Part shown: in pieces, positions 11,268-23,982 of the stretch
Numbering within the stretch: position 1 is the stretch's first letter
Layout of the letters: each line of letters starts with the position of its first letter
Source: Desarmillaria ectypa
Taxonomy: Eukaryota > Basidiomycota > Agaricomycetes > Agaricales > Physalacriaceae
Length of the DNA: 64,000 bases
Direction of reading: 5' to 3'
NCBI GenBank assembly: GCA_030407005.1
Contig: JAUDYN010000005.1
Coordinates: 992,001-1,056,000 of the forward strand
Notes under the pieces: model-generated
Told to the model about the DNA's origin: nothing
Seen by the model: the letters and a program-made list of their open reading frames with translations, nothing else
Database searches by the model: none
Made by a program: the position numbers and the translations under genes

Positions 11268-13193
11268 TCACCTCGACAGTTCGTGCCCGAACCCAAGAAG
11301 GGGTTTCTCCTTTCGATCCAACATATTCTTCACCTGCCTTCCCACAACGCCAGGAAGCTCCAGGTACACGTGTTGAAACGAGTACGTCCTTGCAGACCTG
11401 CCAGTCCCAATCGCATACGCCTCCAACCGCGCCTTCATGAAAAGGCTACTCGCTTCCTCGCCAAGCCGTGACTCAATCGCTTCAGCGACGAACTCGTACC
11501 CATCTTGTCCGTTTCGTAAAGGAAACGGGAACTGCTCATGTTGTCCGAAGAACTGCATGATGAGCTCGGAAAAGTTGACTTGTTGGATTTTACTGGTGTA
11601 GTCATCTATCTCGTAGCATAGTTCATTATGTGGCTGGTTCGATCCCAGGCAGGAGGAACTGCCTTGAATGAGTCGACTGTAAAACTCTTCAAGGTCACTG
11701 TCCGCGGAGGCAGCAATGAGAACGAAGTGGGGCTGTCCAGACCAGGACGATGAGATGACTTCATCGTGGGAGACAGGAGTGATGTCGAACCAGTTAGCAT
11801 TGCCTATCACTGCAATGTCTTGGTCTTTGACTGACTTGTATTCGTCCCAAGCATCGACATTTCGGGTGACGCGATGCAATATGATATGATAGCCTGGGGG
11901 ATGGGAATGAGATATCATGTAATGGGAAAGGACGGCTAGCTTACCATTCGAACAGAATCGTTCAATCGCAATGAGAATGGGTACATCCTTCGTCAACCAG
12001 GCCGTACGTACGGGCAGAATTGACAAGTAAGAGGAAACACAAGAAACTTGGCGACTGTTGGGAACAGCGTAGTTGCTGCACAACCTGGAGAAACAGTGTC
12101 AGGAGGAAAGTACTACAGTGAAAAATGGCGCTGACCTCTGAGCCACTGGACTAAGGCCTAATGCAACCGTAGCCTCCTTCATCCAATTCACCGACATTTG
12201 GGAGATATATACTTGCATGGTCTCGCACTCGTTAACGAGCGCCGTCTTCTTCGCCCTGTCCCCTGGACGAATGATGCTAGAGAGCGGCACACCCTTGACA
12301 AGATTAAGCGCCTCCAGTGCCGCTTCAGTCTCGGCGTAAGAGAGTAGAGGTTCGACCCGAATGATCATGCCAGCGGGAGGGCCAGCCTTGAAGATCACTC
12401 TCTTGGGAATTGAGAGTAGATACGAAAATGTTAAGAAGCGAATAATAGACCAAGCATTGGTGGGATCCCAATTCGTATCGACGGTAATCGAGCGGTGACC
12501 ACGAAGGGAGGAAGACGAAGAGTCGGAGGAGGAAGAATCGGAGGAAGAAGGGTCGAAGGAGGAGGATTCAACGGGTGAGAAAGACTTGTCGACGATAGCA
12601 TCGTGGAGGGAATCCAACCTGGAGACAGCACCACGACTGCCTTCACTAGCACTTCCTGTGCTGAGGCAAGCGAAGGATGTTTCTGCTGCTGGCGTATCTT
12701 TCCCAGAAGAATTCGAGTTGGCGTCAACTAATGTCATGAACGCACGAAACCCAATCTGCTGGAATATGTCGGATAGTGTGATGATCGATGCAAAGCCTAA
12801 AGGACCTGTGTTCCCGTTGGTCTTCGCAAGCTTCTGCAAGAGAATAGCAGCTTTCGCTCTACTCTCCCTGAGTAATAGTACTGCTTGCTCAAGGAATCTC
12901 TTCTTCTCCGGGGAGGAGGAGACGTACTCAATGAGATCCCAGAGCATCTGAGCACGCATGTGGCAAGCACAATCGCCCACATGCGGGTCGTACATTGCGA
13001 GGACATCTGAGCATGGCTGGACGTGATTGTATGAGTCGGAAATGAAGGAATGAAAGGTGGAGAGAGCGGTTTCGATGGAGTGAAGACCGTGTAGACAATG
13101 GAGGACAGTTCGACCGACATCTTTGCGACGAACAGGTTTGTCGGCTTCGGCGAGGAGCAATATTGTGGCCATTATGCACGTTGCAACATGCAA
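11268..13193 (-). CDS. Ser-rich protein of unknown function
   Basis: I do not recognise this family. Three exons are supported: a long first exon from 13193, an intron at about 12087-12135 (joining ...PVAQR to LCSNYAV), and a 51-bp intron at about 11894-11944 (GTAAGC...CCCCAG) that is in frame and could be missed. The product is about 610 residues. It has an alpha-helical N-terminal half, a low-complexity Ser/Asp tract at about residues 210-232 (DPSSSDSSSSDSSSSS), and a mixed C-terminal half ending LLGFGHELSR. There is no signal peptide or clear membrane span. Base composition is normal for the host, so the repeat nest stops before it. It may be a lineage-specific agaricomycete protein. Confidence 0.75.
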
Positions 13194-15123
13194 ATCCGAA
13201 TAACAGGGACTTCGTACGGGCTTTAGGTATCTAAGTACCTTCCTTCGGTAGAATATATAAATTCTCCGGGATGCTTGCCCAAACGTGGGTCAAATGGAGA
13301 GATGACACATAAGGAAGGAAGGAAGGAGGTAGATGACAACAATATGGCGACGGTGAAAATCCGGACAATGGTGCTTTCTCTAGAAGAACATGAATTCGTC
13401 TATGTGTTGAGAGCGTTATTGTTGCCCGAGGCTCCCTATGATGATATTCAAAGCTGTCCAACTGTAACTCGCCGATTTCCTACTCAGAAGACGAAGGAAG
13501 GAGTCTACGTGAAAATACGGAGACCCCGAGGACCTGTATGAAAATTTCAGTACGGGAACATGGTGGATAACAGTGCTGAGACGCGCCGTTATTGATCAAC
13601 GCCGCCTGCGGTGCTATTCAAAGCGTTACAATGGTAAGTTGATCCTGTCGTAAAATATCTGATACAACAAACATAGCCGGTTTTCTTTCGTACATGTGAA
13701 GTAGGATATTTACGGTCCAATGCCGTTGCTCGTTTTTGCAATCAAATGTTTCTTTGAATATGTATTTGCCATCATGGCCATCGGGCGGTGGAATTGTAAG
13801 CAGGACAGGCGACAAACGGTTCTTCGTCATCCTGCCTGACATAATGCGTGATGAATCGGTCCAGAAATCTTGCTTGTTTCATTTGACAGGGTTAGACCTG
13901 TCCGGAAATCAGGATAAAGACAGCCGTCTGAAGCAAAGGCTCTAAAGTTTGCCGAGACTTTTCGTGGGTGAATTCCGAGAGAAAGTTGTCTGATCATTGA
14001 TCATGGTCATATCCTAACATGTAGGCATGTGGAGGATAAGAACCCATCCGGTTGCGGGTCTGCCCACTTCGTCAGTTGGACATCCGCTGAGTTACGTGTA
14101 AGCATTTAGGCAAACTTTGCGACCAGACCCGAAGACGAAGACGAAGAGAACTACAGGGACTGCAATGAGCAAAGGGATAAAAGTGCCTTGCTAGGTTTAG
14201 CCATGTCACTCCCTGCTGGCGGCCAAGAGTTCGACTCGACGGGTCAGATGGTCCCTCGATCCAACCTAGCAAATGAGTGGCTATATGTAATAGGTCTGAG
14301 CTGGACCATCTTCTTACGAACTACTAAGCTGCCTCGGTGAGAACATGGCTTCGAGACCTATCAGCATGATCATCTTCCCAAAGAAAGTACGATACTAACC
14401 TCATCCACAAATGGACTCCATTCATGTTTCAATCAATTCACATAGATTTTTCCTCGATAAGAGCATCCTTGAGACTTTCTGGTATGAAACCAAAGCAAAT
14501 TGAGGCCCGATGGTGCAGGACGAAAGTTTGGTTGTTTAATTTTGAAACTCGGGCTTTACTCAAAGGGTGGAATAGCACGTACTAAGACCCACGATATTAA
14601 TCTGTATCGTCAAAAAAAAGGTCAGTTTTCAATAGAATAGATCGTGCAAACGGAGTGCGTACCTCGGAAAAGTAATCTTAGTTATTGAGCTTCAGGTCAA
14701 CCTCAGAGGTTCCAGCGTTATGAATAGGGCTGAGAAGACAGACTACCAATGCCAGGATCACTTCGTATTCGTCAATGGTCGACGCGTTTCCTGACTTGAC
14801 AAAACGGGCTGGAGCGCGCTGTACTATTTCTAAACAAAACGAAAGCCGCGTTGCGTCGAATCGCGTCAATGTGGGTCCGCTGATTCCGTAAGGAAAATGG
14901 AAGGGATAGTAAAGAATGGAACAGGTATTACCCCGGCGGCGGTCGCAGTGTTGGTGAAGTTGGTATTGGTAGTACTGGCAGCCGGGCCGAAATGTAAGAG
15001 ACAATTGCCTTACCTAATCTTTGAGCCAGTAGCCAATTCCTAGTCGTTAAAGTGGAAGCAAAGTGGAAGAGCATTTCAATTGTACATGTTGTAGGCTAGA
15101 AGTGCAAGAAACATGGTATCCAA
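13194..15123. other. Intergenic, no supported gene (1.9 kb)
   Basis: Short open frames occur at 13275-13541 (+), 13618-13842 (-) and 14678-15004 (-). None shows a known motif, and none is continued by plausible exons. A decayed gene is possible but cannot be named. The first about 80 bp must hold the promoter of the Ser-rich gene. Confidence 0.5.
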
Positions 15124-16555
15124 TCAAGTAACAGTACATTCAATCAGTGAAGTAAATCCGGGATTTCTCCAAATATTCTCAACTTTCAAACCCGCCCTTC
15201 CCAAAATGCCCATGAACTCGCTCTCTGTCCTTTCCATAGCACCTACCAACGTCATCATTTGCATGGATACCATATACTTGAACCGGTCACTATCAGCGTC
15301 TAAAACAGCTTCAGCAATGTAGAGCCGAGCGTCGGGGATTTCCATCATAGCTGAACAAATGAACTGAAGGATCCGGACGCAATCATCGTCGGACCAGTCG
15401 TGAAGGACAAATCGCATAAAGTAGATACGATCCCCACGACAGTCAATCGCAGGTTGTGGAGTGAAAAAGTCATGCGGCATAAATGTCACACGAGGCTTGC
15501 ATTCCGGTGCATGCTCATCCCAGAACTACGTTTATGACCAGTCAACATCAGTGAAAGTATAAGAACAGAATACCCACCTTGGGTGCCGCCTCGAGGACGG
15601 AGGCTCTGTCTTGGATAATAACTTTGATCTTGGGGAACCGACGCGTAAACTCGATCCCGGCACCTCCAATCCCACCTCCGACATCGATTATAGTGGCCTC
15701 CTCGCCATGCTTGGTCCAGTCGTAACCGTAAATGAGAGATCCATGAAGAAGAGGTTCGGCACCAATCATCGCTCTATTCAGACGCTCTCGGGCGGCAGCC
15801 CCATCCGGAGTCTGGTAGTATTCCCAGATGGATGTGCCCCGCAGGATCTCGAACGGTGTCTTGGAGGCACCCTCAGTCTTTACTGCCGAGACAATGTGCA
15901 CACCTGCATGATATGCGTCGTCACACCTGAACAGGCGAGAGATGAGAGATGGAATCATAGAAACGTCAAAAGAAAAATAACTTGCCAATGTCCAACAAAC
16001 CCATGCAAGTTCTTCTCGTGCGCAGACAAGAGGATCGACGACATTCGGTTGTTTGCGAATATGTCTGATCCAAACGCAGTCTCTCGAAAGAGAGCACGGT
16101 TTACCAGTGTCCGCATGCATTGGCCTGGTCGACGTAGTAAGTTGGTGAGCGAGAATAGACTGAGAAAAAGACATACGAAGGCGAGTAGGATCGGCATCGA
16201 CTTTGTGAGCGAGTTCACTCAATAATACCTGTCGTACCCCCAGAGCATCTGCGACTCCGAGTTCTGAGACGACCTGGAGAGCGTTGCTCTCGTGAAAGGC
16301 TCCTCCGATGGTAGTGACGTGCTCGGACGGATCAGCTGCATATGATGCTAGCTCGTCACATAGTTGTCCAAATTTCCTGTATGCGCGAAGAAGTGACTCA
16401 GAGGACGGAGCGGCCTGGCTGGAAGACACGAGAGAGGGATCCCTAGAGTCAATGTTTGTAATAACTTCACGTTCAATGTCACTGAGAAGTGTATGGAGGT
16501 GGGCCACAAGAGAGGTAAAACCAGGAAGCAAGGAAGAAGTGCTGTTACTGGCCAT
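15124..16555 (-). CDS. Family-2 O-methyltransferase (SAM-dependent)
   Basis: This enzyme transfers methyl from S-adenosylmethionine to a hydroxyl of a small, usually aromatic, molecule. The N-terminal dimerisation/winged-helix part reads VVSELGVADAL ... LLSELAHKVDADPTRL. The SAM-binding glycine loop is DVGGGIGGAGIEF, at about 15660-15690. The strand-4 acidic region is KVIIQDRASVLEAAPK. The C-terminal part has the catalytic His motif FVLHDWSDDDCVRIL and the GRAGLKVENI segment. At least three introns are needed: about 16122-16173, a second between GFVGHW and the YYQTPDGA exon near 15900-15990, and about 15533-15580 (GTGGGT...CGTAG). The exon edges of the middle part are uncertain. Start at MASNSTSSLLPGF. 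It lies head to head with the FAD monooxygenase, as tailoring genes often do. The substrate is unknown. Confidence 0.88.
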
Positions 16556-16990
16556 TGGTCAATGTCTTTGCCTCGATACAATTCCTCTGTAGTATTTAGT
16601 ACAAGTGCTTCAATGAGGAAAGTCCCAAGCTTCGGTCTCCATACAACCTGTCAAAATTGGATAAGCTTCATCCTAGCCGGCTCTTAGTAAACAGCAGTAC
16701 GAGAGGCTGATATACCATCTTCGAAGCACTGAGGATGAAGGGGGGCGAAAACAAAAATCATCGTGGGAAGGTCACTGAAACCTCAGGACCGGAGATCAAA
16801 TTGATGATCGACACGAACCACGTCGTCGTTCAAACCGAGCCATGGATTCGACTAGGGCTGATTTCGTTTGCCAAGTCCGATTCCTAGATTTCCCCTCTCG
16901 TAACTTACCGTTCATTGAATCGACGTTATATGGCATTATGTACTTTCCTCGTTCGGGATTCCTGCAGTCCTGTTCTCTCACTATTGCAAT
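16556..16990. promoter_or_regulatory. Divergent promoter between the O-methyltransferase and the FAD monooxygenase
   Basis: A 435-bp gap separates the two start codons, which face away from each other, so it must hold both promoters and could allow joint control. I see no specific operator that I can name. Confidence 0.5.
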
Positions 16991-19217
16991 ATGGGTGCCT
17001 CTGTCCTCATCGTACGTTCTGTATTATCGGCCCTCCCAGTCATTTTCCTCACTGTTTATAAAACATTTGCTTAGGTCGGTTCTGGGCTCTCAGGTATACA
17101 TTTATTGTCTACCGCATAACTTATCTGATGAATATATTTTCTCAAGGTCTAATTCTTGCTTTATCACTCTTGCGCAACGGTGTATCTGTCCGAATCATCG
17201 ATAAAGCACCAAAGTTTGGTGTCGGCCAACGCGGGTGCGGAATCCAGGCAAGTCTCTGCCTTCACAGTACTGAGCTGTACTAATACCATTCTTCCAGCCT
17301 CGTACACTTGAGCTATACAAGATTCTCGGAATTCTTCCCCAAGTGCTAGAGCTTGCTCGTCCTGTCCCAATCATACATCTACACCCCTCTCCCGAAGGAA
17401 ACAACCCTCCAAAGATTCTAGACCTAAATGCAGCAATGGAAGACACGCCACTGTATCCACACGTATGTCCATCACAAACTGTAAAGTCCAACGTGTAATT
17501 CATGCATAATACCCAGATTAACCCTATGATCTTGGGGCAAGATCGTCACGAAGAGCTTATTCGCTCGTACCTACGCCACGAGTACAATTGCGAAGTCGAA
17601 CTTGCCACAGAGCTAATCTCATTCGAGCAACAAGCCACGCACGTCATCGCTCACCTTTCTTACGGCGGAGGAGCACCAGAAACTGTTATATCGGATTGGT
17701 TGGTTGGAACCGATGGCGCACATAGCACCGTTCGCAAACAACTCGGTTTGGCATTTATGGGGGAGAGTCGAACTTCAGATAGTCTTGTAGTCGGTGATGT
17801 TCATGTGACAGGTGGATTGGGGGACAGAAAGGTAGGACGTCTCCATTCGTGTACTTATGCCCTCCTGATGACTTGTGTCTGTTAGCACTGGCCCTTTTGG
17901 GGAGATGATTTCGTTCGCAAAGTGTAGCTGTTCTCGTTCGGTTCCTGTAGTTATTACTCTCTGACAACACTTTGACAGTGTAAGCTTGCGACCCTTCGAA
18001 ATTGAGGACGACGACCGATACAATTTCATGATGGGTGGCCTGGACTTTGATCATGATAAGGTCGCTTCGAGTCGAGAGGAACTCATCAAGCTCTTCTATG
18101 AAGTCTCCGGAAGGAAAGACGTCGAGTTCGGGGACCTGATATGGATGGGTATTTGGAGGTACTGACAATAGATTTGATCAATGACACTCTTCCTGACGCA
18201 TGAACCAGGCCGAACATTCGTATGGTCGACAAGTTTGGTGAAGGAAGAGTCTTCGTTGCTGGAGGTAGCCGTCTTTTCTTTGAAATGTCCATGTGTTCAA
18301 CATCTTCACGGTGTCTAGATGCTGCACATGTCCACCCTCCCGCCGGAGGTCAGGTAAGTCACACCGGTGTCCGATTCTCATTCCATCTCACTCCTCATTC
18401 AGGGGATGAACTCAGGCGTCCAGGACTCGGTTAGACGCTGTTATTCTTCATATGACCTCATTGTGACTTCTTTTAACAGCTCAACCTTGCATGGAAACTC
18501 GCCCTTGTGCAGAAGAACATAGCCCCCGTTAACATCCTCGAATCTTATACGCGGGAAAGAATGCCGGTCATTGCGTACATGCTCAATATGACGGATGGGT
18601 TGATTAAATCGACGATGAAAGAGGGCGGAACTGGTGAAGGATTTTCTCGAGATTTCAGCCTCCGACAGCTCGGTGTCAATTACAGAGGAAGTCCCCTCGT
18701 CGTTGATGAGAAGTATACGAGACGAGATGAATTCGTTGACCCTTACCGATCGGGCGAAGATGGGACTGTTCGAGGAGGGGACAGGGCACCAGAAGCACCT
18801 GGTTTGGTCACGGTCAAGGATGACTCCATATCGACGAGTCTATTCGAGATTTTCCAGTTCACCTGTCACACCGTCCTCATTTTCTCCGACTGGAACGATG
18901 ATCGGTTGGATATCCTGAACATGCTCACGTCGTATCCTCGGGATCTCGTTCAGAGCGTAGTTATCTACCCGCAATCAACGATGCCACCTTCCACGCCGGC
19001 AGTGCACCAGCTAGCCAACTATGTATTGGTCGATCGAGATGGATTTGCTCACAAGAACTACAACATGGTTGGTTCAAACGCTACCAAAGTTGTTGTGGTA
19101 AGGCCTGATGGATACATTGGTGCATTGATAAATGGCACGGATGGTTTGGCGAGCTACTTCGGGTCTATCTTATTCGGGCAGGCAGTGCTTTCAGAATCTT
19201 GTTTGGCTCACGATTAG
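16991..19217 (+). CDS. FAD-dependent aromatic monooxygenase (phenol hydroxylase type)
   Basis: This is a class A flavoprotein hydroxylase that uses NADPH and O2 to hydroxylate aromatic rings. Exon 1 is 21 nt (MGASVLI), and a 19-nt micro-exon (17075-17093) supplies the dinucleotide-binding VGSGLSG. An exon from 17147 continues LILALSLLRNGVSVRIIDKA. Then come QRGCGIQ-PRTLELY, the NADPH/FAD DG motif DWLVGTDGAHSTVRK, and the second FAD motif VFVAGDAAHVHPPAGGQG, which is rebuilt by removing an intron at about 18269-18331. The last exon (from about 18480) ends in a thioredoxin-like fold typical of phenol hydroxylases (LIFSDWNDDR ... VVVVRPDGYIG). The intron 17248-17297 appears to be GC-AG. Gene order suggests that it acts with the neighbouring O-methyltransferase and P450. 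Confidence 0.9.
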
Positions 19218-20915
19218 TATTATGGGTAATCGCCATGTGCAAAATTTTGATGAATGATTTTCTGTAGCTCTCACCTGCGGTCTGTATCCTTAAAGATTCT
19301 ATGAGTATATTCCTAGATGTGTTGTGATAAATATTTAAGGAGAATATATTGAGTAAAACAGTTGTCGGGCGGTGGCCGAGGTGGAAGGGTAAAAAAAATC
19401 GCTATATGCAAAATCCGGTCCCAGTGAATGTCACGGTCAAATTACAAATCCGCCATTACCGGCTACGGCTCGCCGACGAGGCGCAGTGAAATGTTGGACT
19501 TCGTTACGAGACACTTCATTGACTTTGAAACTGTCACATTCTGTACCACTGAAATCAACGTATCTCTAATAGGTCCCGATTTTTTTGTTTTGAACTCTTA
19601 AAATGTGTCCCATTCATGCCCGCAAGTCATCCGGGGGCTGGTGAAGGCTACTTGTGTGAAACCGGAGGTAGCTGATCCTTACACAGTCCAATTTCGGTCA
19701 GTTTTTGCTGCCTCGCAAGGCTTCCTCTTGCCCTACAAATAAAATTACTGCGTACTATGAGTTATACACTTTCAACGAGCTATCAAAAAAAACAAAAAAA
19801 AACAAAACCGAAGCCAAACCAAAAATTGCACATCGCGATCCATTTGCACATCGTGATCACCCTGTATAGCAAATATTTACGCGATAAAATGATTATGTGG
19901 ACATGTCAGAAAATTACTGATCTGGTTAGTCACTTACGATACTCCACGGTATCGTATTATAAGACGTCTGCCGATGTGACTAAGTACAGAACAAATGATA
20001 CGGGGTCGTAGTGTAAGAAATAGTTGCCTCGGCGTTTCTTGTAAGTACTCCTGAGGACTGGACCGCATGCACTTCATGTGTCACCGTAAACAGTGTAGTA
20101 GTCACCCAATAAGAAGTGCTGAAGGGTTTGAAGTACATCACTACATGTAGAAGAAGCTGGATACAATCCCCTCTGGTAAAGCACGAAAACCCAGCTGCAG
20201 CTCGAGGGGTCCCACGTCAAGCTACCACAAAAGGACTTCTCCAGGCTCGAGATGGAGGCTATAATCACGGTTGCTTAGAGCTCACCGCCGACAAATGTAT
20301 CTTACCTTACAGGCTCCATAGTCTACAGCCAAAAAAAACATGCCGTGTTCGAAGTACTGTTCCAGTGGATATGTGCATAACGCGTAACACAGTGTGAAGA
20401 TACGGTCGTAATAGTACAGTATCTTCTTCCACGAATATTGCTAGTGCCAAGGTCATGCAATAACGACGAAAGGTTTGGCTAGCTTATTATCCTCCATTCA
20501 AGAGGATCCGAATAGAAACCTGCCTGTCTGAGGTAAATCTCACACTTGAAATAGCTTGTTAAAACTCAAGGTGAGGTGAGGGATATTTATTCTGGTTATC
20601 ATGTCCCTGAGAAGGAAACCAATCAGAGTCCGTACTACACATGTCCGTGCTACGGTACCGAACACTCTCGGGCCAAACTGATTCAGTGTAGTCCCCGCAG
20701 GGTGCGGCGTCTCAGAACTAGCTTCCGAGGTGTGATTAAATATAGTATTCTATTATTCATCCAACACTTACGGGTAATTTTTGCGACCGAACCTACTTGC
20801 TTAATCATCCTTCCGACGAAACCCCATTTGTTGTGTCAATACTCGGCTCAGTCCTGGTTTACTTGTCATAAAGTCAATTAACCAAATATTCTCGACTTCC
20901 CTAGGTGCTGCAAAG
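19218..20915. other. Intergenic, no supported gene (1.7 kb)
   Basis: It contains an A-rich tract at about 19785-19810 and a few short open frames (the longest 20576-20881 and 20116-20397, +) without recognisable motifs. It presumably holds the FAD monooxygenase 3' end and the P450 promoter. Confidence 0.5.
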
Positions 20916-22947
20916 ATGGCTTCCGATATCTTGTGGTCCAATTATTCACCTGCATCGCTGAAGCGCCCCATTGTGCTTTGCCTGAGTAGCAGGATTGTGG
21001 TATGGCCGACTCTTGTCATGATTGTCGTGCTGTATTACTTTGCTGATGATCTGATACGTTGGATCAAGGTCAGTCCTATATTTTATTACGCGTTTTCGAC
21101 CTTTCATTTGACGAGAGATCTAGTTTGCTGCATTCCAAAGTGAATCGATCCGTGGAGGAAAAATTCGCGGTCCTGTTCAGGACACACGCTTTACGCGGTT
21201 TTCAAACGGGTGAGATATTAAAACAAACAAACAGAACAATTCTGATTGCGCCGTCAGACTGGAGATGACTACGCATTGTCGGGAAAAGTACGGTTCAATA
21301 TACCGGGTTTTCTGTGGCTCAATACCTGAAATGTATGCGAATGTCGCCTGTGCTCTCCCACACTAACTAGCTCTGTGTAAGTGTCCTGACGAACCCAGAA
21401 GATGTTCGCGCCTTCTACAGTCGCGATGGCAGGGCCCACTTGAAGAACCACAACATTGGATTTGGAGATTACATTGGAAAGTCGGTGACAATCTTTCCTC
21501 GAACACGAATGTTTCACTGAATTATTTTACAGAATACTGGGACACTGCGTGGGGGTCAAGTACGGTAAAGATTGGACCAGACTTCGCTCTCACATCGATC
21601 CGCATTTCTCCTCCTCTGTTGCTATCGATTTACTGCCTATCATGAATACGGACGTCTCGGAATGGCTAGAAACACTGCCCATGACGATGAAATCTCCCAA
21701 TGAGCGTACAAAATTCAAAGTGCAGGCCGGGGAGCTTGTATCCTATTTACCTCTGAGGATGATCGCCAGTGCGATTTTCGGTGGCCTTCTTGATGATAAA
21801 GTGCGTCACTCATTAAGTGGCCAAGTTCCATCTAACGAGGCGATTAGCTTCGGGCAGAGCTGGTCGATCTTTTTATCCTCCATGAACGGCTGATGACCCG
21901 TGCAATCTTGGGGAAAATCAACCAGTGGACTCTCGCAAGTTACCTGCCTACTGAAGCCAATCGCGACGTACAAGTTTTCCAGAGAGATTGGTGTAGCCTC
22001 TTGCGTCGTTGTGCGCGAGAAGCAGAAGAGGTACAAGATCTTCCTTGCGTCTCCGTTTCCGACACACTCATGACAAGACAAATTAGCGAAACATCAAGGC
22101 TGCAGTTTCCGAACTATATAAAACGATGCAAGAAGGTGGGATGTCCTTCGTCGAGTACTGTCACTCCGTCGACGAGATCTTGTTCAACAACGTCGGTGCG
22201 TATATGAACTTATTTATTTTCATGTGCTCGGAAATCCTAATTATACATTTACGAGCAGATGTGACAACGATCCATATATCCTGGATCCTCATCAACCTTG
22301 CTCAACATCCCGACGTGCAGAATCGTCTAGCCCAAGAGATCGATACGGCACTCAAAGATGATTCCCACGGCTCCAGATCTGAGAGGATGAAGGCATACCT
22401 ACGCAGGACGGACACCTTGTTACATTATTGCTTCCTAGAATCTGGACGCTTACACCCGATTGCCTGTGAGTAATGACGTTGACGTTTCTGCGGACCAGTT
22501 TACTAAGATCGTTTGGTAGTCTATTCGCTTCCCCAAGTGACGGCGGAGCCCAAAGTCATTGGTGGACATCCTATCCCGGCTCGTACTTCCGTTCTGATAG
22601 ATGTGTACACGCTGGGGCGCAAATCGCCAGTGTGGGGGGACGATGGTGATGCATTTCGGCCTGAGCGGTTCGTGAGCTTGCAGCCTATGCAGTATCGTTA
22701 CTCCTACTGGAGGTTTGGTATTGGCCCTCGTGAGTAGACCTAATGGCTTAGCATGCTATTTGCTAATAGCTACGCAGGTAAATGTGTGGGTCAGCATCTC
22801 GGGGATAAAATTGTGAAGAGTGTAGTCCATCAAATCATCGAGCGATACACTGTCTCTGTTGAAGGTGACGCCGGTATGTGCAGTGGCAGGTTTATGTGCA
22901 CCCCGGCCGCAACCTTGGTCTTGGAGTTGAAAGAATCTGGTTTGTGA
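20916..22947 (+). CDS. Cytochrome P450 monooxygenase
   Basis: A haem-thiolate monooxygenase. An N-terminal membrane anchor (VVWPTLVMIVVLYYFADDLI) is followed, after short exons, by the region REKYGSIYRVFCGSIPEM and LGHCVGVKYGKDWTRLR. The I-helix part lies at about 22255-22310 (VDVTTIHISWILINLAQHP), the K-helix ExxR is ESGR near 22440, and the haem loop is FGIGPRKCVGQHLG, with the haem-ligand Cys codon at 22783-22785 and an intron splitting Arg from the preceding Pro. Several short introns are needed; one at 21801-21847 joins LLDDK to LRAELVDLFILHERL in the correct frame. All key motifs are present, so it is probably functional. As the third oxidative or tailoring gene in a row it probably works with the adjacent genes. 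Confidence 0.9.
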
Positions 22948-23982
22948 ACGTCTGCTACGCAGTAGTCTCTACATTTGGTCAGAATCCAAATATACTACTT
23001 ATGAGTTTGAAGAAAACCCTTCCCGTTCGCTTAGTGCTCTGGATAGTAACTCACAACAAGTCCGCGCAGCCTTCTACTTCCGTAGCGCTCTTGAATACTA
23101 CTCTTGATTTTCTGTGCTTTTCTGTCGACCACTGCTGTGCTTAATTAATACTGTTTAGTTGGAAAGGAGCATCAGTGATGAGCTACAGTTCAGTTCACAT
23201 CACATATTGAGATTGACGATGAATTACGGCTTGTCTATTTAGGTCGTTTCATTTCATCATTGAAGACAAAACTTCATCGAAGTAGAACGCTGGACAAATT
23301 TGACCGCGGGAAGATTAAGTGACCTGTGCCTTAGGCAGGGAGGAATGGAGCGGCGTCAATGTCCAATGGCGTGAGCAGAAACCCTAAAGTTACTATGAGA
23401 CAAGGTGTCCCTAATTTATCCTCTTGTCCTCTTGTCGCCAAAATTATTGACCCTGCTGCGAAGGTATGGCACCGCGAGGTACCACAAACAGAACATAGTA
23501 GTAGTAGTGACAGTTCTTCCAGATGACATTGGTTGAAGATAACGTCGAATCGTAGTACAAACATATCATATTCGGCCGTAGAGTAAGACAAGTAGAAAAT
23601 CAAATGAACTTTGACGACAGGCGCTTTGCCAATGTTTGACAGAATTCAGGCGGTTTCAATGCTGTGTCAACTGAAAAATACTTCGAGCAGTAACTCACGC
23701 TATTCCCCAGACGTAGAAGTCGTGGATAAGATTTTCACTCCGTCCATCTGCAACTGACGAATTTGGTGTAACCGAGATGCCGAATCGGAGCTCCTTGACT
23801 AGGATCTAACCCAACACGTTCCAGTGGAGAGGAGAGGATTAGACATGGATCCATAAGCAACAACGCAACGGCTGCTCTATCGTCCGTATTATAGGCAGAC
23901 AAAATAAGAGGTAAAACTGCATTTCGGAGACTCTGAGAACAAGACAAAGAGTCATTAGACCGTGTGGCGCAGCCGGACAACC
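22948..23982. other. Intergenic between convergent 3' ends
   Basis: The P450 and the GH79 gene converge on this 1-kb stretch. Short open frames at 23331-23603 and 23735-23980 (-) have no known motif. I see nothing that I can name. Confidence 0.5.

Noticed and set aside
13275..13541. 88-codon frame upstream of the Ser-rich gene
   Set aside because: No motif, no exon continuation; cannot be told from chance.
15611..16225. Open frame of 204 codons on the + strand
   Set aside because: It lies opposite the O-methyltransferase exons, crosses its SAM motif and introns, and shows no motif of its own.
20116..20397. 93-codon frame between monooxygenase and P450
   Set aside because: No motif; does not extend the P450 N-terminus.
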